Assembly: GCF_013283785.1 (NCBI RefSeq)
Contig: NZ_JABCPZ010000021.1
Location: forward strand, 1 to 64,000
Length of the DNA stretch: 64,000 bases
Direction of reading: 5' to 3'
Origin: Nonomuraea antri
GTDB lineage: Bacteria > Actinomycetota > Actinomycetes > Streptosporangiales > Streptosporangiaceae
Below the pieces are notes generated by a model. That model was not told the DNA's origin. It did not search any database and saw only the letters and a program-made list of their open reading frames with translations. The position numbers were made by a program, and so were the translations under genes. The number at the start of each line of letters is the position of its first letter. Positions within the stretch are counted from its first letter, which is position 1. Below, one piece after another: positions 19,213 to 27,042 of the stretch.

Positions 19213-19791
19213 TCAGGCCGCCGGGTTGATCAGGGCGTGCAGGTGCACGTCGTGCCAGCCGTCGGTGTGCTGGTGGGCGCTGCGCTTGGTGCCTTCGAGC
19301 TCGAACCCGGTCTTCGCGGCGACCCGGCACGACGCCGGGTTCGCCGTAGAGTGCTCCAGGAACAGCCGGTGCATCCCGGCGCCGAACGCCCAGGCGCTGA
19401 TCGCGCGGACGCCGGCCGGGGCCGCGCCCCTGCCCCGCGCCGCGGCCCGCATCCAGTAGGCCACCTCGGCCTCGCCCTGCCACAGGTCGAGGTGCCGCAG
19501 CGCGACCCGGCCGAGCACGTCGTCCGCCGGCGTGACGAGCGCCCAGCTCGCGCTGCGCTCGGTACGCCAGCCCTCGGTGTAGCCGTCGATGAGCGCCGCG
19601 GCCTCGGCGAGGGTGTCGACGGCGCGCACGTGCCAGTGCCGGGTGGCCGGGTCGCGGAAGGCGTCGACGACGGCCGGGGCGTCGGCGGGCGTCCACGGGC
19701 GCAGGCGCAGGCCGTCCGCCGCCGTGAGCACGGGCTGCGGGCCCGCGTTCAGCGTGCCTGGCGCGATGACCGGGGGGATGGTCAGCGGCAT
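19213..19791 (-). CDS. GNAT family N-acetyltransferase (RimJ/RimL type)
   Basis: A 192-residue acetyl-CoA-dependent acetyltransferase. It shows LRLRPWTPADAPAVVDAF at the N-terminus, the acetyl-CoA loop region AARGRGAAPAGVRAISAWAF near 117-136, and HSTANPASCRVAAKTGFELEG near the C-terminus, which is typical of the RimJ/RimL branch. The acceptor is unknown. Its ATG is one base after the stop of the UTRA gene, so the two are co-transcribed. Confidence 0.9.
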   Translation of the reverse strand: MPLTIPPVIAPGTLNAGPQPVLTAADGLRLRPWTPADAPAVVDAFRDPATRHWHVRAVDTLAEAAALIDGYTEGWRTERSASWALVTPADDVLGRVALRHLDLWQGEAEVAYWMRAAARGRGAAPAGVRAISAWAFGAGMHRLFLEHSTANPASCRVAAKTGFELEGTKRSAHQHTDGWHDVHLHALINPAA

Positions 19792-19792
19792 G

Positions 19793-20368
19793 TCAGAACT
19801 CGTCGTATCCGGAGACCTGGCGGATCGGGAACACGTGCCTGCTGCCCGCGCAGACGGTCTCCAGCACGTGGACGGGCGTGTCGTCGGCCGAGTAGCCGGC
19901 CCTGAGCACCCGCACCACCCACTCGCCGGGGTCGAGCTCCAGCGTCTCCCGCTCGAAGCCGGTGGGCGGCCGGGCGACCAGGTTCTCCTCGGCGTGGCCG
20001 AACACGTACCCCAGGGCGATCAGCGCCGACTGCAGCGACGGCCGCACGAACCCCGGCTCGGCCAGCCGGGTGCCGCCGAACAGGTCGGCGCGGAAGTAGC
20101 TGGTGGCGATGCGGACCGGCACGCCGTCGGCGGTCATCATCTTGCGTCTGGCCACGACGTCGGTGCCGGGCGCGACGCGCAGGCACGACGCCACCTCCTC
20201 ACCGGCCGGTTCGAGCCCGACGTAGAGCATGCGGCGGTCGGCCTCGACCCCCTGGCGCCCCGCCTCGGCGAGGAACAGCGACGCCGAGCCGCGCACGGCG
20301 GGCTCGGTGGGCAGCGCCCGGCTCACCAGCACCCGGGGCCTGGCCGTGCTGGGCGTCTTGTCGTCCAT
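19793..20368 (-). CDS. Stand-alone UTRA ligand-binding domain protein
   Basis: A 191-residue protein that matches only the effector-binding UTRA half of GntR/HutC regulators: LGLEPAGEEVASCLRVAPGTDVVARRKMMTADGVPVRIATSYF and the ERETLELDPGEWVVRVLRAGYSADDTPVHV end. The first about 35 residues do not form a winged helix and there is no room upstream for one, because the LuxR gene ends at 20451. It may act as a ligand-binding helper for another regulator or be a remnant. It is coupled to the GNAT gene. Confidence 0.75.
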   Translation of the reverse strand: MDDKTPSTARPRVLVSRALPTEPAVRGSASLFLAEAGRQGVEADRRMLYVGLEPAGEEVASCLRVAPGTDVVARRKMMTADGVPVRIATSYFRADLFGGTRLAEPGFVRPSLQSALIALGYVFGHAEENLVARPPTGFERETLELDPGEWVVRVLRAGYSADDTPVHVLETVCAGSRHVFPIRQVSGYDEF

Positions 20369-20450
20369 TCCGGACCTGGTCTCCTTCCGCGGCGGACGTC
20401 CGCAACATTCTACGGCCGGGGCCGATCGCGGCCCCTGGGCGGCCCCGGGT

Positions 20451-21422
20451 TCAGAGCTCCAGCCTGCACAGCCCTTCGGCCAGCGCCTTGGTGGTCAGCC
20501 TGGTCCTGCTGTCGCAGCCCAGCTTGGCGAAGATGTGCTCCAGGTGGGTGGTGACCGTGCGCACGCTGAGCACCAGCGCCGCGGCGATCTGCGGGTTCGA
20601 GTCGCCGGCCGCCACCCTGGTCAGGACGTCGACCTCGCGGCCGGTCAGCTCGTACGGCAGCGCGCACGACCGCTCGGCCACGATCGCGCCCTGCAGGCTG
20701 CCCTGGAAGCCGACCCCGGCGCGCAGCAGCCGCACCTCGTGCCAGCGCCCGTCGCGGTCGAGCCAGAGCCCGTGCCTGCTCAGCTCGCGCGAGTCGATGA
20801 ACGCCCGGGCGAAGGCGGCCACCGCCGGGTCGTCGCGCAGCGCGGGCGAGGACTCGCGGCCGGGCATCTCGCGGCGGATGCCGATGCGGTCGAAGGCGAT
20901 GGCGCGGAAGTCGGGCGGCAGGCCGACGGGGTCGATGACGCACCGGGTCAGGTCGGTGACGTGCGCGAGCATCGGGCTGACGGCGGCCAGCAGCGGGCCG
21001 GTCAGCTCGGGGAAGGCGCTCTTGGAGGCCAGGTGCAGCAGGCCGGTGTAGCGGCCGTCGGCCAGGAACAGCGGGGCGGTCAGCCCGGTGCGCCAGCCGT
21101 AGGGCGCCAGGTGGCGGCGGAAGTAGCGTTCGGTGCCCGGCTGCGGCATGCGCACCGGGGTTCTGGTGGCCCGGGCGTGGCGGTAGACCTCGAGCGTGGC
21201 GTATTCCTCCGCGGCGTCGCCGTCGATGCGCCGGTGGCCGTGGGAGAGCACGCTGCGGTGGCGGCCGGTGGCGGGGTCGTAGGCCACGAACTCGTAGGCG
21301 TCGAGCGCCACCACCCGCCGCAGCGCGCTCATCGCGCCGTGCGCGCCGCCGCCGCCCGCGACCTGGTAGCCGACATCCGCGAACGCCTGCAGCTGCCGGA
21401 CGTCCAAGGTGATCTGGGCCAC
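20451..21422 (-). CDS. LuxR-type transcription regulator
   Basis: A 323-residue regulator. The first about 240 residues form a GAF-like sensor region with no receiver phospho-site. The end (about 258-320) is a LuxR/GerE helix-turn-helix: ELTGREVDVLTRVAAGDSN, then IAAALVLSVRTVTTHLEHIF. Effector unknown. It diverges from the threonine-leader and thrS-like unit. The shared region holds the inverted repeat at 21460-21477, so it could regulate that unit (inference). Confidence 0.88.
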   Translation of the reverse strand: MAQITLDVRQLQAFADVGYQVAGGGGAHGAMSALRRVVALDAYEFVAYDPATGRHRSVLSHGHRRIDGDAAEEYATLEVYRHARATRTPVRMPQPGTERYFRRHLAPYGWRTGLTAPLFLADGRYTGLLHLASKSAFPELTGPLLAAVSPMLAHVTDLTRCVIDPVGLPPDFRAIAFDRIGIRREMPGRESSPALRDDPAVAAFARAFIDSRELSRHGLWLDRDGRWHEVRLLRAGVGFQGSLQGAIVAERSCALPYELTGREVDVLTRVAAGDSNPQIAAALVLSVRTVTTHLEHIFAKLGCDSRTRLTTKALAEGLCRLEL

Positions 21423-21459
21423 GGCTCCTTTATATCATTTGCCACTCCTTGACCGTCTG

Positions 21460-21477
21460 ATGAAACTTTTCTTCATC
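21460..21477. promoter_or_regulatory. Inverted repeat in the LuxR / thrS-like divergent region
   Basis: GATGAA at 21460-21465 and TTCATC at 21472-21477 form a perfect inverted repeat with a 6-base centre. It lies ahead of the leader peptide and behind the LuxR start, a fitting place for an operator. TAGGGT at 21492-21497 could be a -10 element for the leader transcript. If so, transcription would start almost at the leader ATG. Confidence 0.4.
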
Positions 21478-21504
21478 GGGTCCCCTGGTGCTAGGGTCGC
21501 AGGC

Positions 21505-21555
21505 ATGCAGCGCGCTTTCGTCACGACGACGCCGGACCTCGTCCCGGCGCGCTGA
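21505..21555 (+). CDS. Threonine-rich leader peptide of an attenuator
   Basis: A 16-codon reading frame, MQRAFVTTTPDLVPAR, ends in TGA. Codons 7-9 are three successive ACG threonine codons. AGGG lies 8 bases upstream, or the message may be leaderless. Two competing hairpins follow before the threonyl-tRNA synthetase-like gene. This is the classic layout in which a ribosome waiting for charged tRNA-Thr changes RNA folding. Ribosome-mediated attenuation of an auxiliary tRNA synthetase gene is known for a tryptophanyl enzyme in Streptomyces coelicolor, and this would be the threonine counterpart. Confidence 0.75.
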   Translation: MQRAFVTTTPDLVPAR

Positions 21556-21563
21556 ATCCTGCT

Positions 21564-21604
21564 CCCCGGGCGAACGCCCGGGGGATCGCGGTCGTTCGCC
21601 CTTT
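21564..21604 (+). promoter_or_regulatory. Transcription attenuator: two mutually exclusive hairpins before the thrS-like gene
   Basis: Hairpin one pairs CCCCGGGC (21564-21571) with GCCCGGGG (21576-21583) around GAAC. Hairpin two pairs GGGCGAACG (21568-21576) with CGTTCGCCC (21593-21601) and is followed by TTT at 21602-21604, so it is the likely terminator. The arms overlap, so only one can form at a time. A further stem, GCCGGAC (21531-21537) with GTCCCGGC (21541-21548, one bulge), lies within the leader frame next to the Thr codons and could tie ribosome position to the choice. Which fold goes with stalling is inferred, not shown. Confidence 0.65.
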
Positions 21605-21621
21605 CACCCGAAAGGATGATC

Positions 21622-22797
21622 ATGAACGACCACCGCAGGCTCGGCCGCGAGCTGGGCATCTTCGACACCGACCCGCTGATCGGCTCCGGCCTGCCCTACT
21701 GGCTGCCCGCGGGCGCCGCCGTGCGCAAGGCCATCGAGGACTACGTGTACGAGCTGGAGCGGCGCAACGGCTACCAGCACGTCAACTCCCCGATCCTGGG
21801 CAAGCGCGAGCTGTACGAGATATCCGGCCACTGGGCCCACTACAGCGACGACATGTTCCCGCCGATGAACGTCGGCGGCGAGGAGTTCGTGCTGCGGCCG
21901 AGCCTGTGCCCGCACCACGCGCTCATCTACCGCTCCCGGCAGCGCAGCCACCGCGAGCTGCCGCTGCGCGTGGCCGAGCTGGGCGGCATGTACCGCTCGG
22001 AACTGTCGGGCGTGCTGGGCGGGCTGAGCCGGGTGCGCGCGATCCAGCTCAACGACGGCCACGTGTTCTGCCCGCCCGAGCAGGCCGCCGCCGAGGTGTC
22101 GGCCGCGCTCGACCTGATCGAGGCCGCCCACGATCAACTCGGCATCAGCGCCGCGCGCTACCGGCTGTCGCTGCGCGGCGACGGCGCCAAGTTCGTCGAC
22201 GACCCGGAGATGTGGGCGCGCTCCGAGTCGATCCTGCGTGACGTGCTCAAACAGCGCGGCCGCGGCTACGACGAGGAACGCGGCGAAGGCGCCTTCTACG
22301 GCCCGAAGATCGACATCCAGATCGCCGACCCGGCCGGCCGCGAGTCGACCCTGTCGACCGTGCAGGTGGACCTCTACCAGCCCGTGCGCTTCGACCTCGG
22401 CTACGTCGGCGGCGAGCGTCCGGTGATGGTGCACCGCAGCATCGTGGGCGGCGTCGAGCGGCTGGTCGCGCACCTGATCGAGGTGCACGGCGGCGCGTTC
22501 CCCGCGTGGCTCGCCCCGGTGCAGGCGGTGGTGCTGCCGCTGTCGGACGCCGAGCTGCCGGCCGCCGGCGAGCTGCTGCGCGAGTGCGTGGCGGCCGGGC
22601 TGCGGGCCGAGCTGGCCCCGGCCGACCGCGGCAGCCTCGGGGCCAGGATCAGGGCCCATCGGCTGGTCCCGTTCCAGCTCGTGGTGGGCCCGCGCGAGGT
22701 GGAGAGCGGACGGGCGGCGCTGCGGCTGCGCGACGGCACCCAGGCCGGCCCGGTGAGCGTCGCCGAGCTGGCCGCGCAGGCCGGACCGAGGTGGTGA
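21622..22797 (+). CDS. Threonyl-tRNA synthetase-like protein without TGS and editing domains
   Basis: A 391-residue class II synthetase-like protein. The catalytic core is about 10-290 with motif 1 around VNSPILGKRELYEISGHW, motif 2 around VAELGGMYRSELSGVLGGL, and motif 3 HRSIVGGVERLVAHLIE. The zinc ligands of ThrRS appear kept: Cys in RPSLCPHH, His in NDGHVF and His in MVHRSIVGG. An anticodon-binding domain covers about 295-385. Usual ThrRS proteins are about 640 residues; here the N-terminal TGS and editing domains are missing. AAAGGA 5 bases upstream selects ATG 21622 over 21616. It may be a stress-induced or inhibitor-tolerant spare enzyme, or make Thr-AMP or Thr-tRNA for other use. Confidence 0.88.
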   Translation: MNDHRRLGRELGIFDTDPLIGSGLPYWLPAGAAVRKAIEDYVYELERRNGYQHVNSPILGKRELYEISGHWAHYSDDMFPPMNVGGEEFVLRPSLCPHHALIYRSRQRSHRELPLRVAELGGMYRSELSGVLGGLSRVRAIQLNDGHVFCPPEQAAAEVSAALDLIEAAHDQLGISAARYRLSLRGDGAKFVDDPEMWARSESILRDVLKQRGRGYDEERGEGAFYGPKIDIQIADPAGRESTLSTVQVDLYQPVRFDLGYVGGERPVMVHRSIVGGVERLVAHLIEVHGGAFPAWLAPVQAVVLPLSDAELPAAGELLRECVAAGLRAELAPADRGSLGARIRAHRLVPFQLVVGPREVESGRAALRLRDGTQAGPVSVAELAAQAGPRW

Positions 22798-22836
22798 AAT
22801 CGATAAGGGAAATCAAATGGGTAACGGCCTCTTCCC

Positions 22837-22863
22837 TAACCGGTTAACGGACTCGTAAAGTCC
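22837..22863. promoter_or_regulatory. Palindrome and small hairpin before the TRAP operon
   Basis: TAACCGGTTA (22837-22846) is a perfect 10-base palindrome suited to a dimeric repressor. GGACT (22849-22853) and AGTCC (22859-22863) form a small hairpin right after it. GGGGAGGA, the ribosome site of the TRAP permease gene, follows. No regulator gene is next to it, so the binding factor is unknown. Confidence 0.45.
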
Positions 22864-22891
22864 GCTGCAACGCAGTGTCGGGGAGGACGAC

Positions 22892-24964
22892 TTGACCGAG
22901 CTCAGCGACCGCACGTCCGAGTTGGTTTCGGCCCATGAACAGGAACGACCGGCCCGGCAACTCGGCGGCGGTCTGCGGCTCGGCGTATGGATCGTCGCCG
23001 GATTGCTTTCCGTCTATTCCATCGTCGTGGTGTTCCAGCCGGTCGAGGCGCTCGAACATCGGCTGACATTCCTGGCCGTGGCGCTGCCGATGGTGTTCCT
23101 GTGTTACCGGTCGGGAATCCGGTGGCCGTTCGGCCGCGTCCGGGAGGGCGCGGCCGCCGTCCCCGACGCGCCCGCGCAGGCCCAGGCCGGGCAGGCCCCC
23201 GAGCCCGGCGGGCGTCCCGAGGACGACCCGCTGGCCGGGGTGGCCAGGGCGGTCGTGCACCCGGACGGCACCAGGAAGTCGGAGAGCCCGACGTTCATGG
23301 ACTGGGTGCTGGCCGCGGCGGCCCTGGCCGTGCTGGTCTACCCGCTGCTCGACATCGACGGCTTCCGCGACCGGGGCTCCGGCGTCGGGCTGACGCGACT
23401 CGACCTGATCGCCGGGATCGGTCTGACGGTGCTGCTGCTGGAGGCGGTACGCAGGACGGTCGGCTGGGCCCTGTCCCTCATCTGCATCGCTTTCCTGATA
23501 TATGACTATTTCGGTGCCTATTTGCCGATCGATTGGACGATCGGGCATCGAGGTTTCGACCTCTCCCAAATCGTGTCGCAGCTTTACACCGGCACCGAAG
23601 GCTTCTTCGGCGTCCCCATGCAGGTGGCCGCCAGCTACATCATCCTTTTCACCATTTACGGCGCCGTCCTTGATTACTCGGGCGCGAGCAAGTTCTTCAT
23701 CGACCTGAGCTTCGCCGCCTTCCGCAAGTCACGCGCCGCCCCCGGGCGCACCGTCACCACGGCCGGATTCCTGCTCGGCACGGTGTCGGGCTCGGGCGTG
23801 GCCACCACGGTCAGCCTGGGCAGCGTCGCCTGGCCGGTGCTCAAGCGGGCCGGCTACCCCAGGGAACCGGCCGGCGGCATCCTGGCCGCCAGCGGCATCG
23901 GCGCGATCCTGTCGCCGCCCACGCTGGGCGCGGCGGCGTTCATCATCGCCGAGTACCTGGGGGTCGGCTACCTGGAGGTGCTGCTCTACGCGACGATCCC
24001 GACGCTGCTGTACTACCTGGGCATCTTCCTGGCCATCGAGATCGACTCGCGCCGGTTCGGCACGCACGCCGTCCCGGTCGACGCGCCCAAGGTCGGCAGG
24101 CTGCTGCTGCGCTTCGGCTACCACTTCAGCTCGCTCATCATCATCGTGGTGCTGATGGCGATGGAACGCTCGGCGTTCCAGTCCGTGGTGATCGCCACCG
24201 CGATCGCGTTCCTGCTGTCGCTGCTCGACCCGGCGCACCGCATGACCCCCAGACGCACCGGGCAGGCGCTGGCCAAGGGCACGCTGGAGGTGCTGCCCGT
24301 CACCGCGGTCTGCGCGGCGGCCGGCATCATCGTGGGCGTCATCACCCAGACCGGGCTCGGGCTGAACCTGAGCGCGATCATCGTGGACATGGCCGCGGGC
24401 AACCTGGTCCTGACCACGGTCATGGCCGCGCTGGCGGTCATGCTGCTCGGCCTGGCCGTGCCGGTGACCGCGAGCTTCATCATCGCCGCGGTGATCATCG
24501 GGCCGGCGCTGGTCGCGCTCGGCGTGGCCAAGGCCGAGGCGTACATGTTCGTCTTCTACTACGCGGTGCTGTCGGAGGTGAGCCCGCCGACCGCGCTGTC
24601 GGCGGTGGCCGCGGCCGCGATCACGGGCGGCAACACGTACAAGACGATGATGATGACCTGGCGGTACACCCTGCCCGCCTTCCTGGTGCCGTTCGCGTTC
24701 GTGCTGACGCCCAACGGCCAGGCGCTGCTGTTCCAGGGACCGATCGGCACGGTGCTGCTGATGACCGCGGTCTCGGCGGTGGCCGTGGCGGCGCTGGCGC
24801 TGGCCACCGGCGGCCTGAGCGGGTGGCCGGAGCGGCTGCTCGCGGCGGTGGCCGCGGTGCTGCTGCTGTTCCTCGACTTCGTCCCCATCGTGGCGGGACT
24901 GGCCGTGCTGGCCGTGGCCGCCGCCGTGCACTTCGTCAGATCAAGGAGAAGGAGCCCAGCGTGA
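22892..24964 (+). CDS. TRAP transporter fused permease (TAXI type)
   Basis: A 690-residue membrane protein joining the small 4-TM and large 12-TM TRAP subunits. The N-terminal small-subunit part is about 25-210 with a hydrophilic loop at about 75-130. The large part carries hallmark segments such as GFLLGTVSGSGVATTVSLGS, LSPPTLGAAAFIIAEYLGV and YAVLSEVSPPTALSAVAAAA. These permeases take up organic acids using the ion gradient. The TTG start is supported by GGGGAGGA 5-7 bases upstream. Its stop overlaps the TAXI gene start. Confidence 0.93.
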   Translation: MTELSDRTSELVSAHEQERPARQLGGGLRLGVWIVAGLLSVYSIVVVFQPVEALEHRLTFLAVALPMVFLCYRSGIRWPFGRVREGAAAVPDAPAQAQAGQAPEPGGRPEDDPLAGVARAVVHPDGTRKSESPTFMDWVLAAAALAVLVYPLLDIDGFRDRGSGVGLTRLDLIAGIGLTVLLLEAVRRTVGWALSLICIAFLIYDYFGAYLPIDWTIGHRGFDLSQIVSQLYTGTEGFFGVPMQVAASYIILFTIYGAVLDYSGASKFFIDLSFAAFRKSRAAPGRTVTTAGFLLGTVSGSGVATTVSLGSVAWPVLKRAGYPREPAGGILAASGIGAILSPPTLGAAAFIIAEYLGVGYLEVLLYATIPTLLYYLGIFLAIEIDSRRFGTHAVPVDAPKVGRLLLRFGYHFSSLIIIVVLMAMERSAFQSVVIATAIAFLLSLLDPAHRMTPRRTGQALAKGTLEVLPVTAVCAAAGIIVGVITQTGLGLNLSAIIVDMAAGNLVLTTVMAALAVMLLGLAVPVTASFIIAAVIIGPALVALGVAKAEAYMFVFYYAVLSEVSPPTALSAVAAAAITGGNTYKTMMMTWRYTLPAFLVPFAFVLTPNGQALLFQGPIGTVLLMTAVSAVAVAALALATGGLSGWPERLLAAVAAVLLLFLDFVPIVAGLAVLAVAAAVHFVRSRRRSPA

Positions 24965-25926
24965 AGCGGATCATTACGGTGCTCGCCGCGGCCGTCCTCG
25001 CGGTCGCGGGTTGCGGCCAGGGCGGCGGTTCCGGCGGCGACGCCGGAGGCGGCGCCGCCAACCGGCTGTCGATCGCCACCGGCGGCACCACGGGCGTCTA
25101 CTACGTCTACGGCGGCGGCCTGGCCAAGCAGCTGTCGGACAACATCGCCAACACCCGGGCCACGGCCTCGGTCACCTCGGCCTCGATCGAGAACATCAAG
25201 CTGCTCGCGGAAGGCAAGGCCGACATCGGCTTCTCCCAGGTCGACACCGCGGCCGACGCGGTGACGGGCAAGGGCTCGTTCACCGCCAAGCAGCCGGTCA
25301 AGGCCATCGCCCGCATCTACGACAACTACACCCACGTGGTGGTCGCCCCCGGCGTGCAGGCGGCCACGGTGGCCGAGCTGAAGGGCAAGCGGGTCTCGCT
25401 CGGCCCGGCCAACTCCGGCACCCAGGTCGTGGCCAGGCGCATGCTGGAGGCGGCCGGGATCAACCCCGACTCCGACATCAGCAAGGTGCAGCTGTCGATC
25501 AACGAGTCGGTGCAGGCCGTCAAGGACGGCACGGTCGACGCGTTCTTCTGGGTCGGCGGCCTGCCCACCGCCGGCATCACCGACCTGGCCACCAGCAAGC
25601 CGGACATGAAGCTGCTCGACACCGCCGACGTGCTGGCCAAGATGCAGGCCACGCACGGTCCCCAGTACGTCAGCCTGGACATCGACACGAGCGTCTACAA
25701 GCTGTCCGGCACGGTCAAGACGGTCGGCGTGGCCAACGTGCTGCTGGTCCCCGACAAGATGGGCGAGCAGCTCGCCTACGACGTCACCAGGGTGCTGTTC
25801 GAGAAGAAGCCCCAGCTCGAGGCCGTGCACCCGGAGGCCAAGAACCTCGACACGAAGCTGGCCCAGCAGGTGGCCCCGGTCGAGCTGCACCCGGGCGCCG
25901 CGCGCTACTACAAGGAGAAGGGCTGA
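24961..25926 (+). CDS. TAXI-family TRAP solute-binding lipoprotein
   Basis: A 321-residue substrate-binding protein. The signal peptide ends in a lipobox, AVAGC, with lipidated Cys18. The fold starts with LSIATGGTTGVYYVYGGGLA, the TAXI signature. Further family segments are IGFSQVDTAADAV, LKGKRVSLGPANSGTQVVA and the end VELHPGAARYYKEKG. It delivers substrate to the fused permease. TAXI proteins with known ligands bind glutamate or other small carboxylates. The GTG start overlaps the permease stop. Confidence 0.95.
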   Translation: MKRIITVLAAAVLAVAGCGQGGGSGGDAGGGAANRLSIATGGTTGVYYVYGGGLAKQLSDNIANTRATASVTSASIENIKLLAEGKADIGFSQVDTAADAVTGKGSFTAKQPVKAIARIYDNYTHVVVAPGVQAATVAELKGKRVSLGPANSGTQVVARRMLEAAGINPDSDISKVQLSINESVQAVKDGTVDAFFWVGGLPTAGITDLATSKPDMKLLDTADVLAKMQATHGPQYVSLDIDTSVYKLSGTVKTVGVANVLLVPDKMGEQLAYDVTRVLFEKKPQLEAVHPEAKNLDTKLAQQVAPVELHPGAARYYKEKG

Positions 25927-26408
25927 TCAGGTTCCTGCTCGCGCTCGTCGCGGTGACGGCGCTCGGCTCCGCCTCGGGAGCCGGGCGCCTCACCGTGAAC
26001 GGGCTGCCGGTCCCGGCGTCGGGCGCGTTCGCGATCGGCTACGTGCATTCGATCTACCGGGCGCCGTCGGCCGAGCTGTTCACGGTGACCGGGCGCGGCT
26101 TCACCATGTGGGCGGTGGTGTCGCACAGCGAGAACGTGCTGGACTACTACGCGCTCGACGGCGCCCGCACCCGCACCCCGGAAGGTCACCGGCTGCTGCG
26201 CCTGGCCGCGCCGGCTCGTTACCGCGAGCTGTCGCTGCTGACCACCGCCATCGGCCGCAGGACGCTGCTGGCCGCCGGCCGCTGCCTGCCGCTCTACCCC
26301 GAGACGGGCGCGGCCGAGGTGCGGCTGTCGCTCCGGCTCACGCTCGACCCGCGCGGCGAGCCCTGCGGGCCGCCGTTCGACACGCTCACAGCCAGTCCCG
26401 CTTCTTGA
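25923..26408 (+). CDS. DUF1850 protein of the TRAP-TAXI operon
   Basis: A protein of about 161 residues with an N-terminal hydrophobic segment, LIRFLLALVAVTALG, and the DUF1850 core GYVHSIYRAPSAELFTV and VSHSENVLDYYALDG. DUF1850 genes accompany TAXI transporters, but their role is not established. The best-placed start is an unusual CTG at 25923 that overlaps the TAXI stop, with AAGGAG exactly 5 bases upstream. The first conventional start, GTG at 25953, would remove most of the hydrophobic segment. The end overlaps the converging CorA gene by 23 bases. Confidence 0.8.
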   Translation: MIRFLLALVAVTALGSASGAGRLTVNGLPVPASGAFAIGYVHSIYRAPSAELFTVTGRGFTMWAVVSHSENVLDYYALDGARTRTPEGHRLLRLAAPARYRELSLLTTAIGRRTLLAAGRCLPLYPETGAAEVRLSLRLTLDPRGEPCGPPFDTLTASPAS

Positions 26409-27042
26409 ACGCCGCGTACAGCGCGACCGAGACGACCGCCACCAGCACGCTGGACGTCCAGAAGCCCCACGTCTCACCCGAGCCCGGGTAGGGCACGTTC
26501 TGCCCGTAGAAGCCGGTGATCATGGTGGGGACGGCGATGACGGCCGCCCAGCTCGTCACCCGCTTCATGATCTCGTTCAGCCGGAAACCCTGCTGGGCCA
26601 GGCGGGTCTCGCGGACGTCGGCCAGCATCTCGCGGATGGACTCCTCGGCGAACAGCGACTCCTCCAGTTCCTCGGCCTGGCCGTCGAGCTGCTCGACCAG
26701 CTCGTACTGGCCGTCGACGACGTGGTCGAGCAGCCCGTGCAGCAGGAACACGTTGACCTCGACCGGGTCGAGCCTGCCCGCCTCGACGTGGGCGCCGTAG
26801 ACGCTGATGAACAGGTGGTTGTCGTACATGTCGACCTTGGGCCGCTGGTGGTCGCTGAGCACGTCCTCGACGGCCGGCTCGTGCAGCCCCAGCTCGTCGC
26901 CGATCGCGCCCAGCTCCTCGGGGGTGGGCGAGCACAGGTCGAACCAGATCGTGTTGGCGGGGTCGGTGACGTGTTCGGAGACGTCCGCGATCGGGAAGCC
27001 TTCCCGCTCCAGCACGCCGTTCCGGTACAGACGGGTACGCAC
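26386..27042 (-). CDS. Shortened CorA-family divalent cation transporter
   Basis: A 218-residue CorA relative; usual CorA proteins have 310-370 residues. It keeps the start of the cytoplasmic funnel (to VEVNVFLLHG), part of the long helix (LLDHVVDGQYELVEQL) and both C-terminal membrane helices. The pore motif reads YGQN where most have YGMN. Two stretches present in family members are missing in frame, one after VNVF near 26750 and one after SLFAEES near 26640. The basic end KKRDWL is kept. It may be a real short form or have lost function. GTG overlaps the DUF72 stop by one base. Confidence 0.82.
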   Translation of the reverse strand: MRTRLYRNGVLEREGFPIADVSEHVTDPANTIWFDLCSPTPEELGAIGDELGLHEPAVEDVLSDHQRPKVDMYDNHLFISVYGAHVEAGRLDPVEVNVFLLHGLLDHVVDGQYELVEQLDGQAEELEESLFAEESIREMLADVRETRLAQQGFRLNEIMKRVTSWAAVIAVPTMITGFYGQNVPYPGSGETWGFWTSSVLVAVVSVALYAAFKKRDWL

